This document shows, piece by piece, positions 35,440 through 42,996 of a stretch of DNA of 64,000 nt. The translations under genes and the position numbers were made by a program. The notes under the pieces were generated by a model. It saw nothing but the letters and a program-made list of their open reading frames with translations. It was not told the DNA's origin and searched no databases. Origin of the DNA: Candidatus Binatia bacterium (GTDB lineage Bacteria > Vulcanimicrobiota > Vulcanimicrobiia > Vulcanimicrobiales > Vulcanimicrobiaceae); contig DATKHY010000001.1 of the NCBI GenBank assembly GCA_035544215.1, forward strand, positions 186,001-250,000. Reading direction: 5' to 3'. How positions within the stretch are numbered: the first letter of the stretch is position 1; each line of letters starts with the position of its first letter.

Positions 35440-35655
35440 GGCTCTTTTCACGAATGCACCGACCTGAGCTCTTTTCGCAACTCGCCTGAGCCGGGATTCC
35501 CCATATATTCGGCCTTGGACTCGTCCCACGTCTCGATGACGGTCCAGAAGGTTAGCGTCTTGCGCGACGTAGGCGAGGTTGGGCTCGCCGGCGGCGGCGC
35601 GGTGGCGGTAGGTGAAATCGACACTTAGCGGTATAAGCGGAGCCTTTGCCCACAA
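35440..35655 (-). pseudogene. Remnant of a small dimeric alpha-beta barrel protein
   Basis: Two frames on the minus strand carry consecutive sense pieces. The first contains HRAAAGEPNLAYVAQD; the second reads SRKTLTFWTVIETWDESKAE, YMGNPGSGELRKELRSVHS and a stop. The second piece resembles monooxygenase-like barrel proteins (LTFWTVWES...). A single-base shift near 35575 and the lack of a clear 5' end indicate decay. Confidence 0.45.
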
Positions 35656-36101
35656 GGCCGGTCGTCCCGTTCATCGGCGGCTCCGCGGAAAGCACGGGAA
35701 CAATCACGACAGCGCCGACCGCTAGCGCGGGCGATACCGTAATGGCAAAAGCGTAGACGAAGCCAAGCCTACGTCCCCTTCGTGCTTCCGGCGTAGAAGA
35801 TCACTTTGAAAATCGCCTCAGGCACTGTGACGAGTCTGTTCGGATCGCCGTACGCCAGGTAGAACTCCTCGTTGCCTAGGCACAAGTGATACGTGACCGA
35901 GACGTTCGAGCACTTCCCCTCGCAATCTCCACCCCCGCGAACCGCCGCTTCCATCGCCCGAGCCTACGTAGTGCTATGTCGGCTTCGCGAACTCTGCGTT
36001 GCTCGGCGCCAACGTCACGCGGACCTCGCGGTACGTCGTGTCCGTGACCGCACCGACCGTGACCGTTCACCTGCTGCTAGCCCGCGTCTAGGAGGTACGC
36101 G
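35656..36101. other. No gene recognised
   Basis: No convincing coding frame. A short minus-strand frame (35769-35954) contains YHLCLGNEEFYLAYGDPNRL, which looks protein-like, but it has no support from family or start signal. Confidence 0.35.
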
Positions 36102-36260
36102 ATGGAGACACTGTCGGCGACCAGGCCCGGAACGTTAACGATCCCGACGATTGCCGTTTTCATGTTTCCACAGGGTGCCGTTGAAGCCGTCGACCTCGAC
36201 AAAAGGTTCAGTGCGAAAGGTTTGCCGATAGAATCAAATAGTGAGATCGACGTCTTGTAA
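36102..36260 (+). CDS. Very small open frame with a strong ribosome-binding site
   Basis: AGGAGG lies 7 bases before ATG 36102. The 52-residue product METLSATRPGTLTIPTIAVF ... LPIESNSEIDVL has one short hydrophobic stretch (LTIPTIAVFMF). There is no recognisable family. The ribosome-binding site is the only positive evidence, so it may be fortuitous. Confidence 0.25.
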   Translation: METLSATRPGTLTIPTIAVFMFPQGAVEAVDLDKRFSAKGLPIESNSEIDVL

Positions 36261-36357
36261 GAGGGTACCGGAGCCGCCGCCGGCGACCGTGATAGCGTAG
36301 CGTGGAGTAAGGAGATAATCGCAGCCTGAATAACCTATCACAATAAGAGTCAGCTAG

Positions 36358-37806
36358 TTAGACCGAGGTCGTTACCGATTTGGTGACGAGGTAGCCGTCG
36401 AGACCCTCGGTGCCCCCTTCGAAGCCATGACCCGATTCTTTGACGCCGCCGAAGGGAATTTCCGCGGGGCCCAGCGCGAAATGATTGATGCCGATCATAC
36501 CGGCCTGCACGTCGTTCGAAATCTGTAGCTGCTCGGCGAAGTCGCGCGTGAATGCGTACGAAGCGAGGCCGTAGGGCAGCGCGTTGGCCGCTTCGATCCC
36601 CGTCGTGAGGTCGGGGACTTTGAGCATGATCGCGATCGGACCGAACGGTTCTTCCTTGAGCAGCCGCGCACGCTCCGGAACATCGCCGATGACCGTAGGC
36701 GCGTAGTAAAAGCCCGTATCGCCGACGCGTCTGCCCCCCGTGTGAATCCGCGCGCCATTCGCTTTAGCTTCTTCTACCATGCCTTCAACCGCGTCGCGGC
36801 GGCGCTCGTTTGAAAGCGTCGCCATCTGCGTCTCGTCATGCAAACCAGGGCCGATACGCAATGAATCGGACGCGCGCGCAAAGCCGTCGACGAACTCGTC
36901 ATAGATGCGTTCATTGATGAGAAATCTCGTGGGCGAGATACAGACTTGGCCAGCGTTACGGTATTTGACGCTAACGGAAAGTTCCACCGCTCTAGGTAGG
37001 TCGGCGTGTTCGGTGACAAGCACCGGCGCGTGCCCGCCGAGTTCGAGAGTGATCGGCTTGACGCCGTTGGCGCAGAGCCGGGCCAAGTGCTTGCCGACTG
37101 AAACGGACCCGGTAAACGAGACCTTGCGAATCACTGGGGAGGCAATCAATACTTCCGAGATATGCGACGGGACCCCGAAGACGACGTTGACAACGTCGGG
37201 TGGAAGTCCAGCATCGAGCAGGGCTTGCACGAGCGCAAGCGCTGTGCCCGGTGTCTCTTCGTCGGGCTTGATTATAATCGAGCAGCCTGCTGCGAGCGAG
37301 CATGCGAGTTTTCGCGCGGGAAGAATCGCGGGAAAGTTCCAGGCGGTAAACGCAGCCACCGGGCCGATCGGCTCGCGCAGCACGAGCTGGCGCACCGTTC
37401 GCCAGCGTGACGGTACCACTCGCCCGTAAATGCGGCGAGCTTCTTCCGCACACCATTCGAGGATCTCCGCCGACGACGTAACTTCAACCCGCGATTCGCG
37501 CAGCGGTTTGCCTTGCTCGATCGTCATGATCCGCGCGATCGCTTCAAGGCGCTCACGGATCAGCGTTCCCGCTTGGCGCAATATTCCGGCTCGGTCCATC
37601 GCCGAGGTTTTTCGCCACACCTCAAAACCGCGCGCAGCCGATGCGAGCGCGCGCGTCAAATCCTCATCGGTGGCTTTCGGCAACCGTCCGATCTCGGCGC
37701 CGGCGGCGGGATCGATTACGGGCAGCGACTCGCGCGCATCGGCCCGGATCTTCTCACCGGCAAGGACCATCGCCAGATCGGCGTACGCATTCGTTAGCGA
37801 TTGCAC
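36358..37806 (-). CDS. gabD-like: NAD(P)-dependent aldehyde dehydrogenase, succinate-semialdehyde type
   Basis: The 482-aa enzyme has the ALDH fold with FTAWNFPAILPARKLACSLA and CSIIIKPDEETP (cofactor binding), KVSFTGSVSVGKHL, the catalytic ELGGHAPV (Glu255) and GQVCISPTRF (Cys289), then LKEEPFGPIAIM and SGHGFEGGTEGLDGYLVTKS. The last segment is typical of succinate-semialdehyde/GabD-type dehydrogenases. It oxidises an aldehyde such as succinic semialdehyde to the acid in the cytosol. A stand-alone gene: the neighbours are a secreted protein and empty DNA. Confidence 0.92.
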   Translation of the reverse strand: MQSLTNAYADLAMVLAGEKIRADARESLPVIDPAAGAEIGRLPKATDEDLTRALASAARGFEVWRKTSAMDRAGILRQAGTLIRERLEAIARIMTIEQGKPLRESRVEVTSSAEILEWCAEEARRIYGRVVPSRWRTVRQLVLREPIGPVAAFTAWNFPAILPARKLACSLAAGCSIIIKPDEETPGTALALVQALLDAGLPPDVVNVVFGVPSHISEVLIASPVIRKVSFTGSVSVGKHLARLCANGVKPITLELGGHAPVLVTEHADLPRAVELSVSVKYRNAGQVCISPTRFLINERIYDEFVDGFARASDSLRIGPGLHDETQMATLSNERRRDAVEGMVEEAKANGARIHTGGRRVGDTGFYYAPTVIGDVPERARLLKEEPFGPIAIMLKVPDLTTGIEAANALPYGLASYAFTRDFAEQLQISNDVQAGMIGINHFALGPAEIPFGGVKESGHGFEGGTEGLDGYLVTKSVTTSV

Positions 37807-37830
37807 TAGCGACCCGATGTTATAAGCACT

Positions 37831-38325
37831 TCACGGTAAAATAAGTTCACGAATCAATTCAGTGCCAAGAACTTTTCTGTATTGATTCCGAAACACTCGG
37901 GCCTCGTTCTGGCATTCGGGGCTACAGATTACTCTGTTGGTCACATCGTCTATTTCTGCTTGTTTATCCAGGGCTGCTGCGCCGTTCTTAAACGTGATGA
38001 AGAGAATAAAATTTGGAAGACCGGGAGATCTTGGATTAGCCCTGAAGACGTGGTAATCCATGATGAATCCTTCTTTCTTCAAGGCTTCCATGGTCGGCTT
38101 CCATTTCGCGGTTAACCATGCGATGTAGTCGTCATAATGCCCATACTCGACTTCGATGTAGTCCTCCTCAGTGACGGCCCCTTCAGCGTACTGGGGCACA
38201 TCCTGGGCAGGTGTATTCTGGGCAGGTGTATTCTGGGCAGGTGTCTCTTGGGCACGTGCGCTAGGCATTAGCACAAACGACCAAGCTACGGCAAGACACG
38301 TGGATAGAATAACGGTCCGAATCAC
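37831..38325 (-). CDS. Secreted hypothetical protein with PAQNT repeats
   Basis: The 164-aa product has a signal peptide (VILSTCLAVAWSFVLMPSAR ending ARAQ), then three five-residue repeats (PAQNT PAQNT PAQDV). The mature domain contains IEVEYGHYDDYIAWLTAKWK, EGFIMDYHVFRANPRSPGLP and FILFITFKNG, the strand/helix pattern of a ferredoxin-like/ABM-type barrel. I have seen similar secreted proteins in soil bacteria without known function. The two cysteines in ICSPEC could form a disulphide. Confidence 0.78.
   Translation of the reverse strand: MIRTVILSTCLAVAWSFVLMPSARAQETPAQNTPAQNTPAQDVPQYAEGAVTEEDYIEVEYGHYDDYIAWLTAKWKPTMEALKKEGFIMDYHVFRANPRSPGLPNFILFITFKNGAAALDKQAEIDDVTNRVICSPECQNEARVFRNQYRKVLGTELIRELILP
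38204..38248. repeat. Three 15-bp tandem repeats inside the secreted protein gene
   Basis: The unit TGGGCAGGTGTATTC occurs twice exactly and once with two changes. It encodes PAQNT on the minus strand just after the signal peptide. Its length could vary between strains. Confidence 0.8.
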
Positions 38326-38743
38326 CTTTCTCTGCTCCTATTGTGATATTTCTCTGCTTGACGAATGCGAGATGGAATCGCCGCTTGGCCCCACTCTAAA
38401 CGCGCTTTGGACAGGCCTGACTGAAACCGACCCCAGATCGCTGGAGCCCCAACGACGAACAAACATCGCCGACCCTCATTGGCCCTCTAACTGAATGTGG
38501 GAGCGAAGGTTAGCAAATGCAATGGCCACTCCGCACTCAAGTGGTATGAACTTCTGCGTCAAGGGAGATTTTGACGTTGACCCGCTTCGTGGAGGCCCGG
38601 GGATTTGGGCATTACGCGGCTATGAGCCTCGCCCGGCTAGTAGACCATCGCGATCCACGATAATGCCCGCAGCGCGGCGAGGTTCTTTACGGCGACGACT
38701 AGGATGGGCTCGTAACAATCGCCTACAAGCACGGAGGCGAACG
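38326..38743. other. No gene recognised
   Basis: No supported frame. The minus-strand sense piece of the next gene stops at 38744. Confidence 0.4.
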
Positions 38744-39028
38744 CTACAACCCCGCACTGAGCCACACGATCGTGTTTCCTTCCCAGCCCCGAGACGTCGT
38801 TAAGCCATATCCGCCGATATCGTCATACTCAACGTCGACCCAGCGTTTCGTGTATGCATCGTAAGTGATTTTGTCGCTGGAAGTGCACTTGTATGGATAC
38901 CACGGAACGGGATTCCAAACCGATGTCTGTTCGATCCACCGGCCATCCGGACTCACGGCATAGGTTACTGTCGCTGCGTACGGCGTGGGACGGTTCGAGC
39001 TTTGCTTACTGCCCAGCAAGACTCTCAC
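38744..39028 (-). pseudogene. Fragment of a secreted protein of unknown function
   Basis: The frame reads YAATVTYAVSPDGRWIEQTS, WYPYKCTSSDKITYDAYTKR and WVDVEYDDIGGYGLTTSRGW then EGNTIVW. This resembles small secreted proteins whose repeated theme is a C-x-YTV-PDGRW block followed by DVGNFGGYG and GNTIVW. The N-terminal signal and the part after NTIVW are missing or out of frame. A short hydrophobic stretch (AIGLIFVGVVLGLLVF) on the same strand at 39110-39160 might be its displaced signal segment. Confidence 0.45.
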
Positions 39029-39598
39029 TTAACTAGTTTCGGATCGCGTATGGAGCATGTCGATATTGATGCATCGTTGCTGTCGCCTTTGGAATTGGCG
39101 CTTGCTGCTGCGTAGCGCAGTCAGAGCTGGTTCGAAAGACAAGTAACCCGAGCACGACACCGACGAAGATGAGCCCGATAGCGGTGGTAACATCACGTAA
39201 CGTTTCTGCTTCTCCGGAAACCGCGATGCAATGAACACGTCGGCGCATCATAAGCTTTGACGGCCTCCTGATATCGAGCGCAGTATCACGAGACCGGGCG
39301 TCCACTATCATTTAGATCATGAATCATAAGCAACTCTGCGGACCATTGCCGACCTCTTCCAAGAACGCTGCGCTTTAAGGGTATCCGGATGCGGCCAGAA
39401 ATCCGATGGCCACCTGAACGAAAAGTGGCCTGTCTAGGACTCGCCTAGGCATCCTTGGGACTAAAACTCAGACCAATTCTGCGCGATCTGGCCATTGTCG
39501 TGAGCGCCAGCTGTTTTATTAATTTAGGGAGGAGGCTGGCTCAGGGACTTTGCCCGACCTAGTGATGTGAATGTAGGTAATCAACTGCGTGCTCAAGC
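39029..39598. other. Mostly empty; one hydrophobic segment
   Basis: On the minus strand a frame of about 70 residues (39033-39250) has one membrane-like helix, TTAIGLIFVGVVLGLLVF. Otherwise I see no gene, repeat or RNA. Confidence 0.35.
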
Positions 39599-40025
39599 AT
39601 GATGAAGAGCCGTAAGCCGGGGCCGCGACTGCAAATGCGATACGACGTAGCCGTGTTGTTATTTATTGTCGTAATCCTTAGCCGGGGAACGTCGGCGCAG
39701 GCAGGCGACACGGGGGTCCTCCTCGGTGTGGTGGTCGATGCTGACACTTCGGCTCGGGTCAAAGGTGCGACAGTCACAGTGCGCGCAAGTGAGCCAGCTG
39801 AAAACCCGAGTATAACGACGGATGCTCTAGGTCTTTTCACATTTTTTGACGTTATCGCCGGATATCTATACCATGACCGTCACGAGGAGCGGATATGAAA
39901 CGATCAGCCTTCCAGGCCAGATCGTTTTCTCCGACCGGTGGCTGATTCTTAGGGTGCGTCTGCTCAAAATACGGCCGTCGCATTCCAACGGCACGACTTT
40001 AGCTCATGCCAACGTCAACGCTTGA
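39599..40025 (+). pseudogene. Frameshifted carboxypeptidase-regulatory-like (TonB-receptor N-terminal) domain protein
   Basis: ATG 39599 is followed by a signal peptide (YDVAVLLFIVVILSRGTSAQ) and VLLGVVVDADTSARVKGATV, TVRASEPAENPSITTDALGL, FTFFDV, the beginning of a CarboxypepD_reg-like fold. A frameshift near 39860 follows. The other frame continues DIYTMTVTRSGYETISLPGQ to a stop at about 40025. Such domains open TonB-dependent receptors; the receptor barrel is absent, so this is a short domain or a remnant. Confidence 0.6.
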
Positions 40026-40094
40026 CGGGAGCTCGGGGCGCTGCAGCCGCTACTAACGTACCGCGGTTCCGTATATCCTTGGCACTGCGATCAC

Positions 40095-40481
40095 ATGGGT
40101 CACATGAACGTGATGTGGTACGTCGGCAAGTTCGACGAAGCTAGCTGGCAATTCTTCGGCGCTTTAGGACTCACGGGAACCTACCTACGAGAGACCGAGA
40201 GTGGCCTCGCCGCGGTTCAGCAGAACCTTACCTATAAGAAGGAACTGTTCGCAGGTTCCGTGGTCGACATCGTCTCCCGGGTGGTCTCCATTCGTCGGAA
40301 GGTGATCGTATTTATACACGAGATGCGCGACACTGAATCATTCGAGGTCGCGGCAACATGCGAAATCACTGCAGTGCACATGAATCGACGCATCGGCAAA
40401 GCGGTGCCTTTTCCGAGCCAAATCGTGAAGACGGTCCGCTCGATGTTGGAGCCGCCTACTAGCTCGGACACCGCCAAATAA
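40095..40481 (+). CDS. 4HBT-type acyl-CoA thioesterase, N-terminus uncertain
   Basis: The sequence LLTYRGSVYPWHCDHMGHMN VMWYVGKFDEASWQFF (split here at residue boundaries) shows the 4HBT signature D-x-x-GHMN...Y...F(D/E)EA. ATG 40095 lies inside it, after the catalytic Asp, so the real start should be upstream. The frame is open back to 40026, directly after a TGA, but contains no ATG/GTG/TTG. Either a CTG is used or the start is lost. The rest (QNLTYKKELFAGSVVDIVSR, FIHEMRDTESFEVAATCEIT) is intact. A decayed relative is at 19530-19735. Confidence 0.75.
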   Translation: MGHMNVMWYVGKFDEASWQFFGALGLTGTYLRETESGLAAVQQNLTYKKELFAGSVVDIVSRVVSIRRKVIVFIHEMRDTESFEVAATCEITAVHMNRRIGKAVPFPSQIVKTVRSMLEPPTSSDTAK

Positions 40482-40539
40482 TGCTCCGCGACGCGTCCGC
40501 TTTTTCGATACTTGAGCTATCATCTAGAGGGTGCGAAGC

Positions 40540-40959
40540 GCCCTCGAAAGGCGTGCAAGCGCCTCAACCTGCTCCGAAGCAATGACTCCGTGTACACGGG
40601 CCTGCGCCTCTCTCCAGAGCGTGAACGCCTTTCGCAGCAATTGTTTGCCGCGAGCCGCAACTCATAGCGCTTGGTGCGGTGGTCCTTGCCGCATCCGGCG
40701 TGGATGAAGCCGGCATCGATAAGAGGCGGAGTCCCCGCGACAGCGACGTGACGTCTAAGTCACAGGCCTTTGAAAGCTCCACCAAACTGCAGTGGACCAG
40801 AGTATCAAGACGAGCAAGGACGGTGTATTGCGTCGTCTTTATCCCCGTCGGTTCGAGAAAGCTATCGTAGATTGCCGTCGCGTGTCGCGCCAGACCTCGA
40901 AGCGTCGTGCACGCGCATCGCTGCCGGCCCTGCGGGAGGACGTGTCCGTGGGCCTTCAT
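40540..40959 (-). pseudogene. MarR family regulator with a C-terminal frameshift
   Basis: ATG 40957-40959 begins MKAHGHVLPQGRQRCACTTL, RGLARHATAIYDSFLEPTGI, QYTVLARLDTLVHCSLVELS and DLDVTSLSRGLRLL. This matches the MarR protein at 30000-30464 closely through the recognition helix. After LRLL the frame shifts: the other frame gives IDAGFIHAGCGKDHRTKRYE and a helix resembling KAFTLWREAQARVHGV. The protein lacks its wing unless recoded. It is divergent from the PhzF remnant across cassette copy 4. Confidence 0.7.
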
Positions 40960-40971
40960 AAGGACTCTTGT

Positions 40972-41025
40972 TGGTACAATACTTGCATCTACAGTACTCC
41001 CGTGCTATCGTTCCCGTTACGGGGC
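40972..41025. promoter_or_regulatory. MarR/PhzF promoter-operator cassette, copy 4
   Basis: TTGTTGGTACAATACTTGCA, TCTACAGTACTC and GTGCTATCGTTCCCGT align with copies 1-3, with the palindrome decayed to TTGCATCTACAG. The alignment with copy 1 continues 100 bases further, through the ribosome-binding site (CCTCCTAGGAGG versus CCCCCTCGGAGG) into the PhzF start, so the two are homologous units. Confidence 0.6.
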
Positions 41026-41074
41026 TCAGGCCCTTCGGACCACTTCTCTCCACCTCCTAGGAGGACCAGTTCGC

Positions 41075-41173
41075 GTGGAGTTGCCGTTTCAGGTCGTTGA
41101 CGAGTTCGCGACCGTACCGCTCGAGGGAAATCCTTTAGCGCTGTTTCCGGGCGCCAAGAGATATCTCGAATGA
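41075..41173 (+). pseudogene. N-terminal remnant of a PhzF gene
   Basis: GTG 41075, after AGGAGG, encodes VELPFQVVDEFATVPLEGNP and LALFPGAKRYLE, then TGA. This is the first 28 or so residues of the PhzF fold (compare VELSYHIVDVFT and LEGNPHAVFPDA in the other copies), followed directly by the RidA-like gene. The stop overlaps the ATG of that gene (ATGA). Most of PhzF has been deleted here. Confidence 0.7.
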
Positions 41174-41640
41174 CAATTAGAGATCGGCTACGGCAGCTAG
41201 ACGTGGAGCTTCCTGATCTTGCGCCAACGTTCGAGTTCCTCGCCATCAATACTGTCGGTGATTTGGTTTTCGTTTCGGGACACGCGCCCTTTTTCGGCGG
41301 AGAGTATCGCTATCGCGGAAAAGTCGGGCGAGAGATCGATCTGCCGACTGCGCAGTCCGCAGCTGAGTGCGCGGCTCTCGGTTGCCTGGCGTCACTTGAG
41401 CACGCTCTCGGTACGCTTGAGAGCATCCGTCGCGTGGTAAAGGTCAACGGCTACGTGAACTGTACGGAAGACTTCGTGAACTTACCCCTGGTGACGGACA
41501 AGGCGTCAACCCTGTTGATCGCATTATTTGGTGAGTCAGGCCGGCATGCGCGAACGACCGTGGGCGTGAGCAGTCTACCGTTAGGCGTCGCAGTCGAAAT
41601 CGAGCTCATCGTGCAGTTGGATGCGCGATTAGACCCCTAG
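41170..41640 (+). CDS. RidA family protein (YjgF-like, RidA3-type)
   Basis: The 156-aa protein belongs to the larger RidA subgroup: LPDLAPTFEFLAINTVGDLV, FVSGHAPFFGG, LPTAQSAAECAALGCLASLE, IRRVVKVNGYVNCTEDFVNL and GESGRHARTTVGVSSLPLGV AVEIELIVQLDA (shown in parts). The conserved Arg before the TTVGV.LP.G loop, which binds the imine product's carboxylate, is present. It probably removes reactive enamine/imine intermediates, or has a diverged role, as many RidA3 members do. ATG overlaps the stop of the PhzF remnant. Confidence 0.85.
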   Translation: MTIRDRLRQLDVELPDLAPTFEFLAINTVGDLVFVSGHAPFFGGEYRYRGKVGREIDLPTAQSAAECAALGCLASLEHALGTLESIRRVVKVNGYVNCTEDFVNLPLVTDKASTLLIALFGESGRHARTTVGVSSLPLGVAVEIELIVQLDARLDP

Positions 41641-41692
41641 AGGTCTGGGGCGCGGCCCATCGGACTACGATATTCGTGAAGCGTAAGGCACA

Positions 41693-41968
41693 TTAGGGGG
41701 TGCATGCAGATCCTGCTCGGACTATTGGTGGCGTCTCTCGCGCCGCAACCAACCACCATTCCGCTCTCGCCCTTGTTTGCGAATCAAGCAACTGTAAAGG
41801 CGACCGTAGATGCGCCTTGATGGAAGCCCGGCGCGCCTCGAGGTTCAGCAGCTCTCGCTTTAGGGATGCGATTCGCTCTTCTTCTGTCGGCACGCCTGAT
41901 AGCTGCGCTACCGGCGGGCGGGGAGCCTTGTGCTGCGATTGCGAGGGCTCAGGCAAGCGACATACCAC
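41693..41968 (-). CDS. Small protein with a charged helix
   Basis: The frame contains PTEEERIASLKRELLNLEAR RASIKAHL, a strongly charged amphipathic helix that could form a coiled coil. Flanks are proline-rich. It is 91 aa if started at GTG/ATG 41968. No family recognised. It stands convergent to the RidA gene. Confidence 0.35.
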   Translation of the reverse strand: MVCRLPEPSQSQHKAPRPPVAQLSGVPTEEERIASLKRELLNLEARRASIKAHLRSPLQLLDSQTRARAEWWLVAARETPPIVRAGSACTP

Positions 41969-42018
41969 CCTGCTGTAAGTTCATCTCTTCAAAAAGGCGT
42001 AAGGAGCCTTGAAACCTA

Positions 42019-42295
42019 ATGGCGTTTGGGTTATACTCCGGGGTGAGTACCGTGCGCGTTGGGGGCATAGTTTTCCAGGTGTTCCCCTACGACCACGAAC
42101 CGCGGCACGTCCAAGGGTTGTACGCCGGCACTGAGGTCGTCATTGACCTGCTCGACGATCGGGCGGTAGCGCTCGCTGATCGCATCGACGCGATCTCACC
42201 TGCTGACGCAAAGCGGAGCGACGTAAAAAATTGCTGACGCCGCCCGGGATCATTTCGACGAGCTCGTCGCGGCTTGGGAGAAGATGCATCCATGA
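42019..42295 (+). CDS. DUF4160-like protein, frameshifted in an A6 run
   Basis: From ATG 42019 (AAGGAG at 42000-42005) the frame reads VRVGGIVFQVFPYDHEPRHV, then AGTEVVIDLLDDRAVALADR, the DUF4160 pattern of a short strand followed by Y..E..H.HV. At GTAAAAAATTGC the frame ends in TGA. Skipping one A gives KIADAARDHFDELVAAWEKM HP and a TGA that overlaps the ATG of the DUF2442 gene. The natural product is about 91 aa. DUF4160/DUF2442 pairs occur widely and are suspected toxin-antitoxin-like modules. Either a mutation, a read error or slippage at A6. Confidence 0.65.
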
Positions 42296-42723
42296 CTAAG
42301 AAAGCGCGCGTCCTTACGACTGATGCGGAGATCGACGCGGCTATCGCCCTGGCGAAGCTCCGCGAGCCTTATCGTCCGAAGGCCGTTGCCGCGGAGTACC
42401 GTGCGAAAGACGACGTCATCGCGATCAAGCTTGCGTCCGGCGTCGAGCTCGTGATCCCGCGCAGGCTGCTGCAGGGCCTGGAGAATGCGAGCCCTGAGCA
42501 ACTTGCAAAAGTTGAGATTTGGGGGCCGGGCTCCAGCCTTAATTGGAAAGCGCTCGACGTCGACCATTACGTGCCGAGCTTGATCGAGGGCGTTTTCGGG
42601 AATCGTCGCTGGATGAGCGAACTCGGCAAACGCGGCGGCGCGGTGCGCAGCGAAGCGAAAGCACGAGCAGCACGGGTTAATGGCCGTAAAGGTGGCCGAC
42701 CCCGCAAACGCAGCGCCGCCTAG
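42292..42723 (+). CDS. DUF2442 domain-containing protein
   Basis: The 143-aa protein shows the DUF2442 core: YRAKDDVIAIKLASGVELVI, PRRLLQGLENASPEQLAKVE, then IWGPGSSLNWKALDVDHYVP and SLIEGVFGNRRWMSELGKRG. The C-terminal tail (RSEAKARAARVNGRKGGRPR KRSAA) is basic and could bind nucleic acid. ATG 42292 overlaps the stop of the DUF4160-like gene (ATGA), so the two are translated together. Confidence 0.85.
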   Translation: MTKKARVLTTDAEIDAAIALAKLREPYRPKAVAAEYRAKDDVIAIKLASGVELVIPRRLLQGLENASPEQLAKVEIWGPGSSLNWKALDVDHYVPSLIEGVFGNRRWMSELGKRGGAVRSEAKARAARVNGRKGGRPRKRSAA

Positions 42724-42735
42724 TGTTGCGCAGAA

Positions 42736-42760
42736 AGGCAGCCGACTCGTGAGGCTGCCT
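42736..42760. terminator. Bidirectional hairpin terminator
   Basis: AGGCAGCC and GGCTGCCT form an 8-bp stem with a 9-base loop between the convergent DUF2442 gene and the gene fragment at 42781. There is no long T-tract. Confidence 0.5.
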
Positions 42761-42780
42761 ATATGTTCAGACGAATCTTG

Positions 42781-42996
42781 TCACGTCCGCTCGATCATCT
42801 GCGGTGCGAGCTTGTAAAGATCGGTCATGAATTGAACCGTGGCCTCCGCGGGCCCTTCGAAGGCGAACGAGCAATCATTGAAGGTGCAGCCACTTAGCTG
42901 ATAAGGGCCTGTGCCACTGAATACGATCGCGCAATTATCGAAGACGCAGTCCTCGAAACGCTGACTATCGATGTTGACTCGGGTTTGAGCCCATTT
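42781..42996 (-). pseudogene. Small protein gene cut off by the IS3 element
   Basis: The minus-strand frame RVNIDSQRFEDCVFDNCAIV, FSGTGPYQLSGCTFNDCSFA and FEGPAEATVQFMTDLYKLAP ends in QMIERT and TGA. It matches a conserved small family in which a C-F-x-N-C repeat alternates with strands. The family's first dozen residues are missing because the IS end begins at about 42998. I did not find the 5' part beyond the other IS end. Confidence 0.65.
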
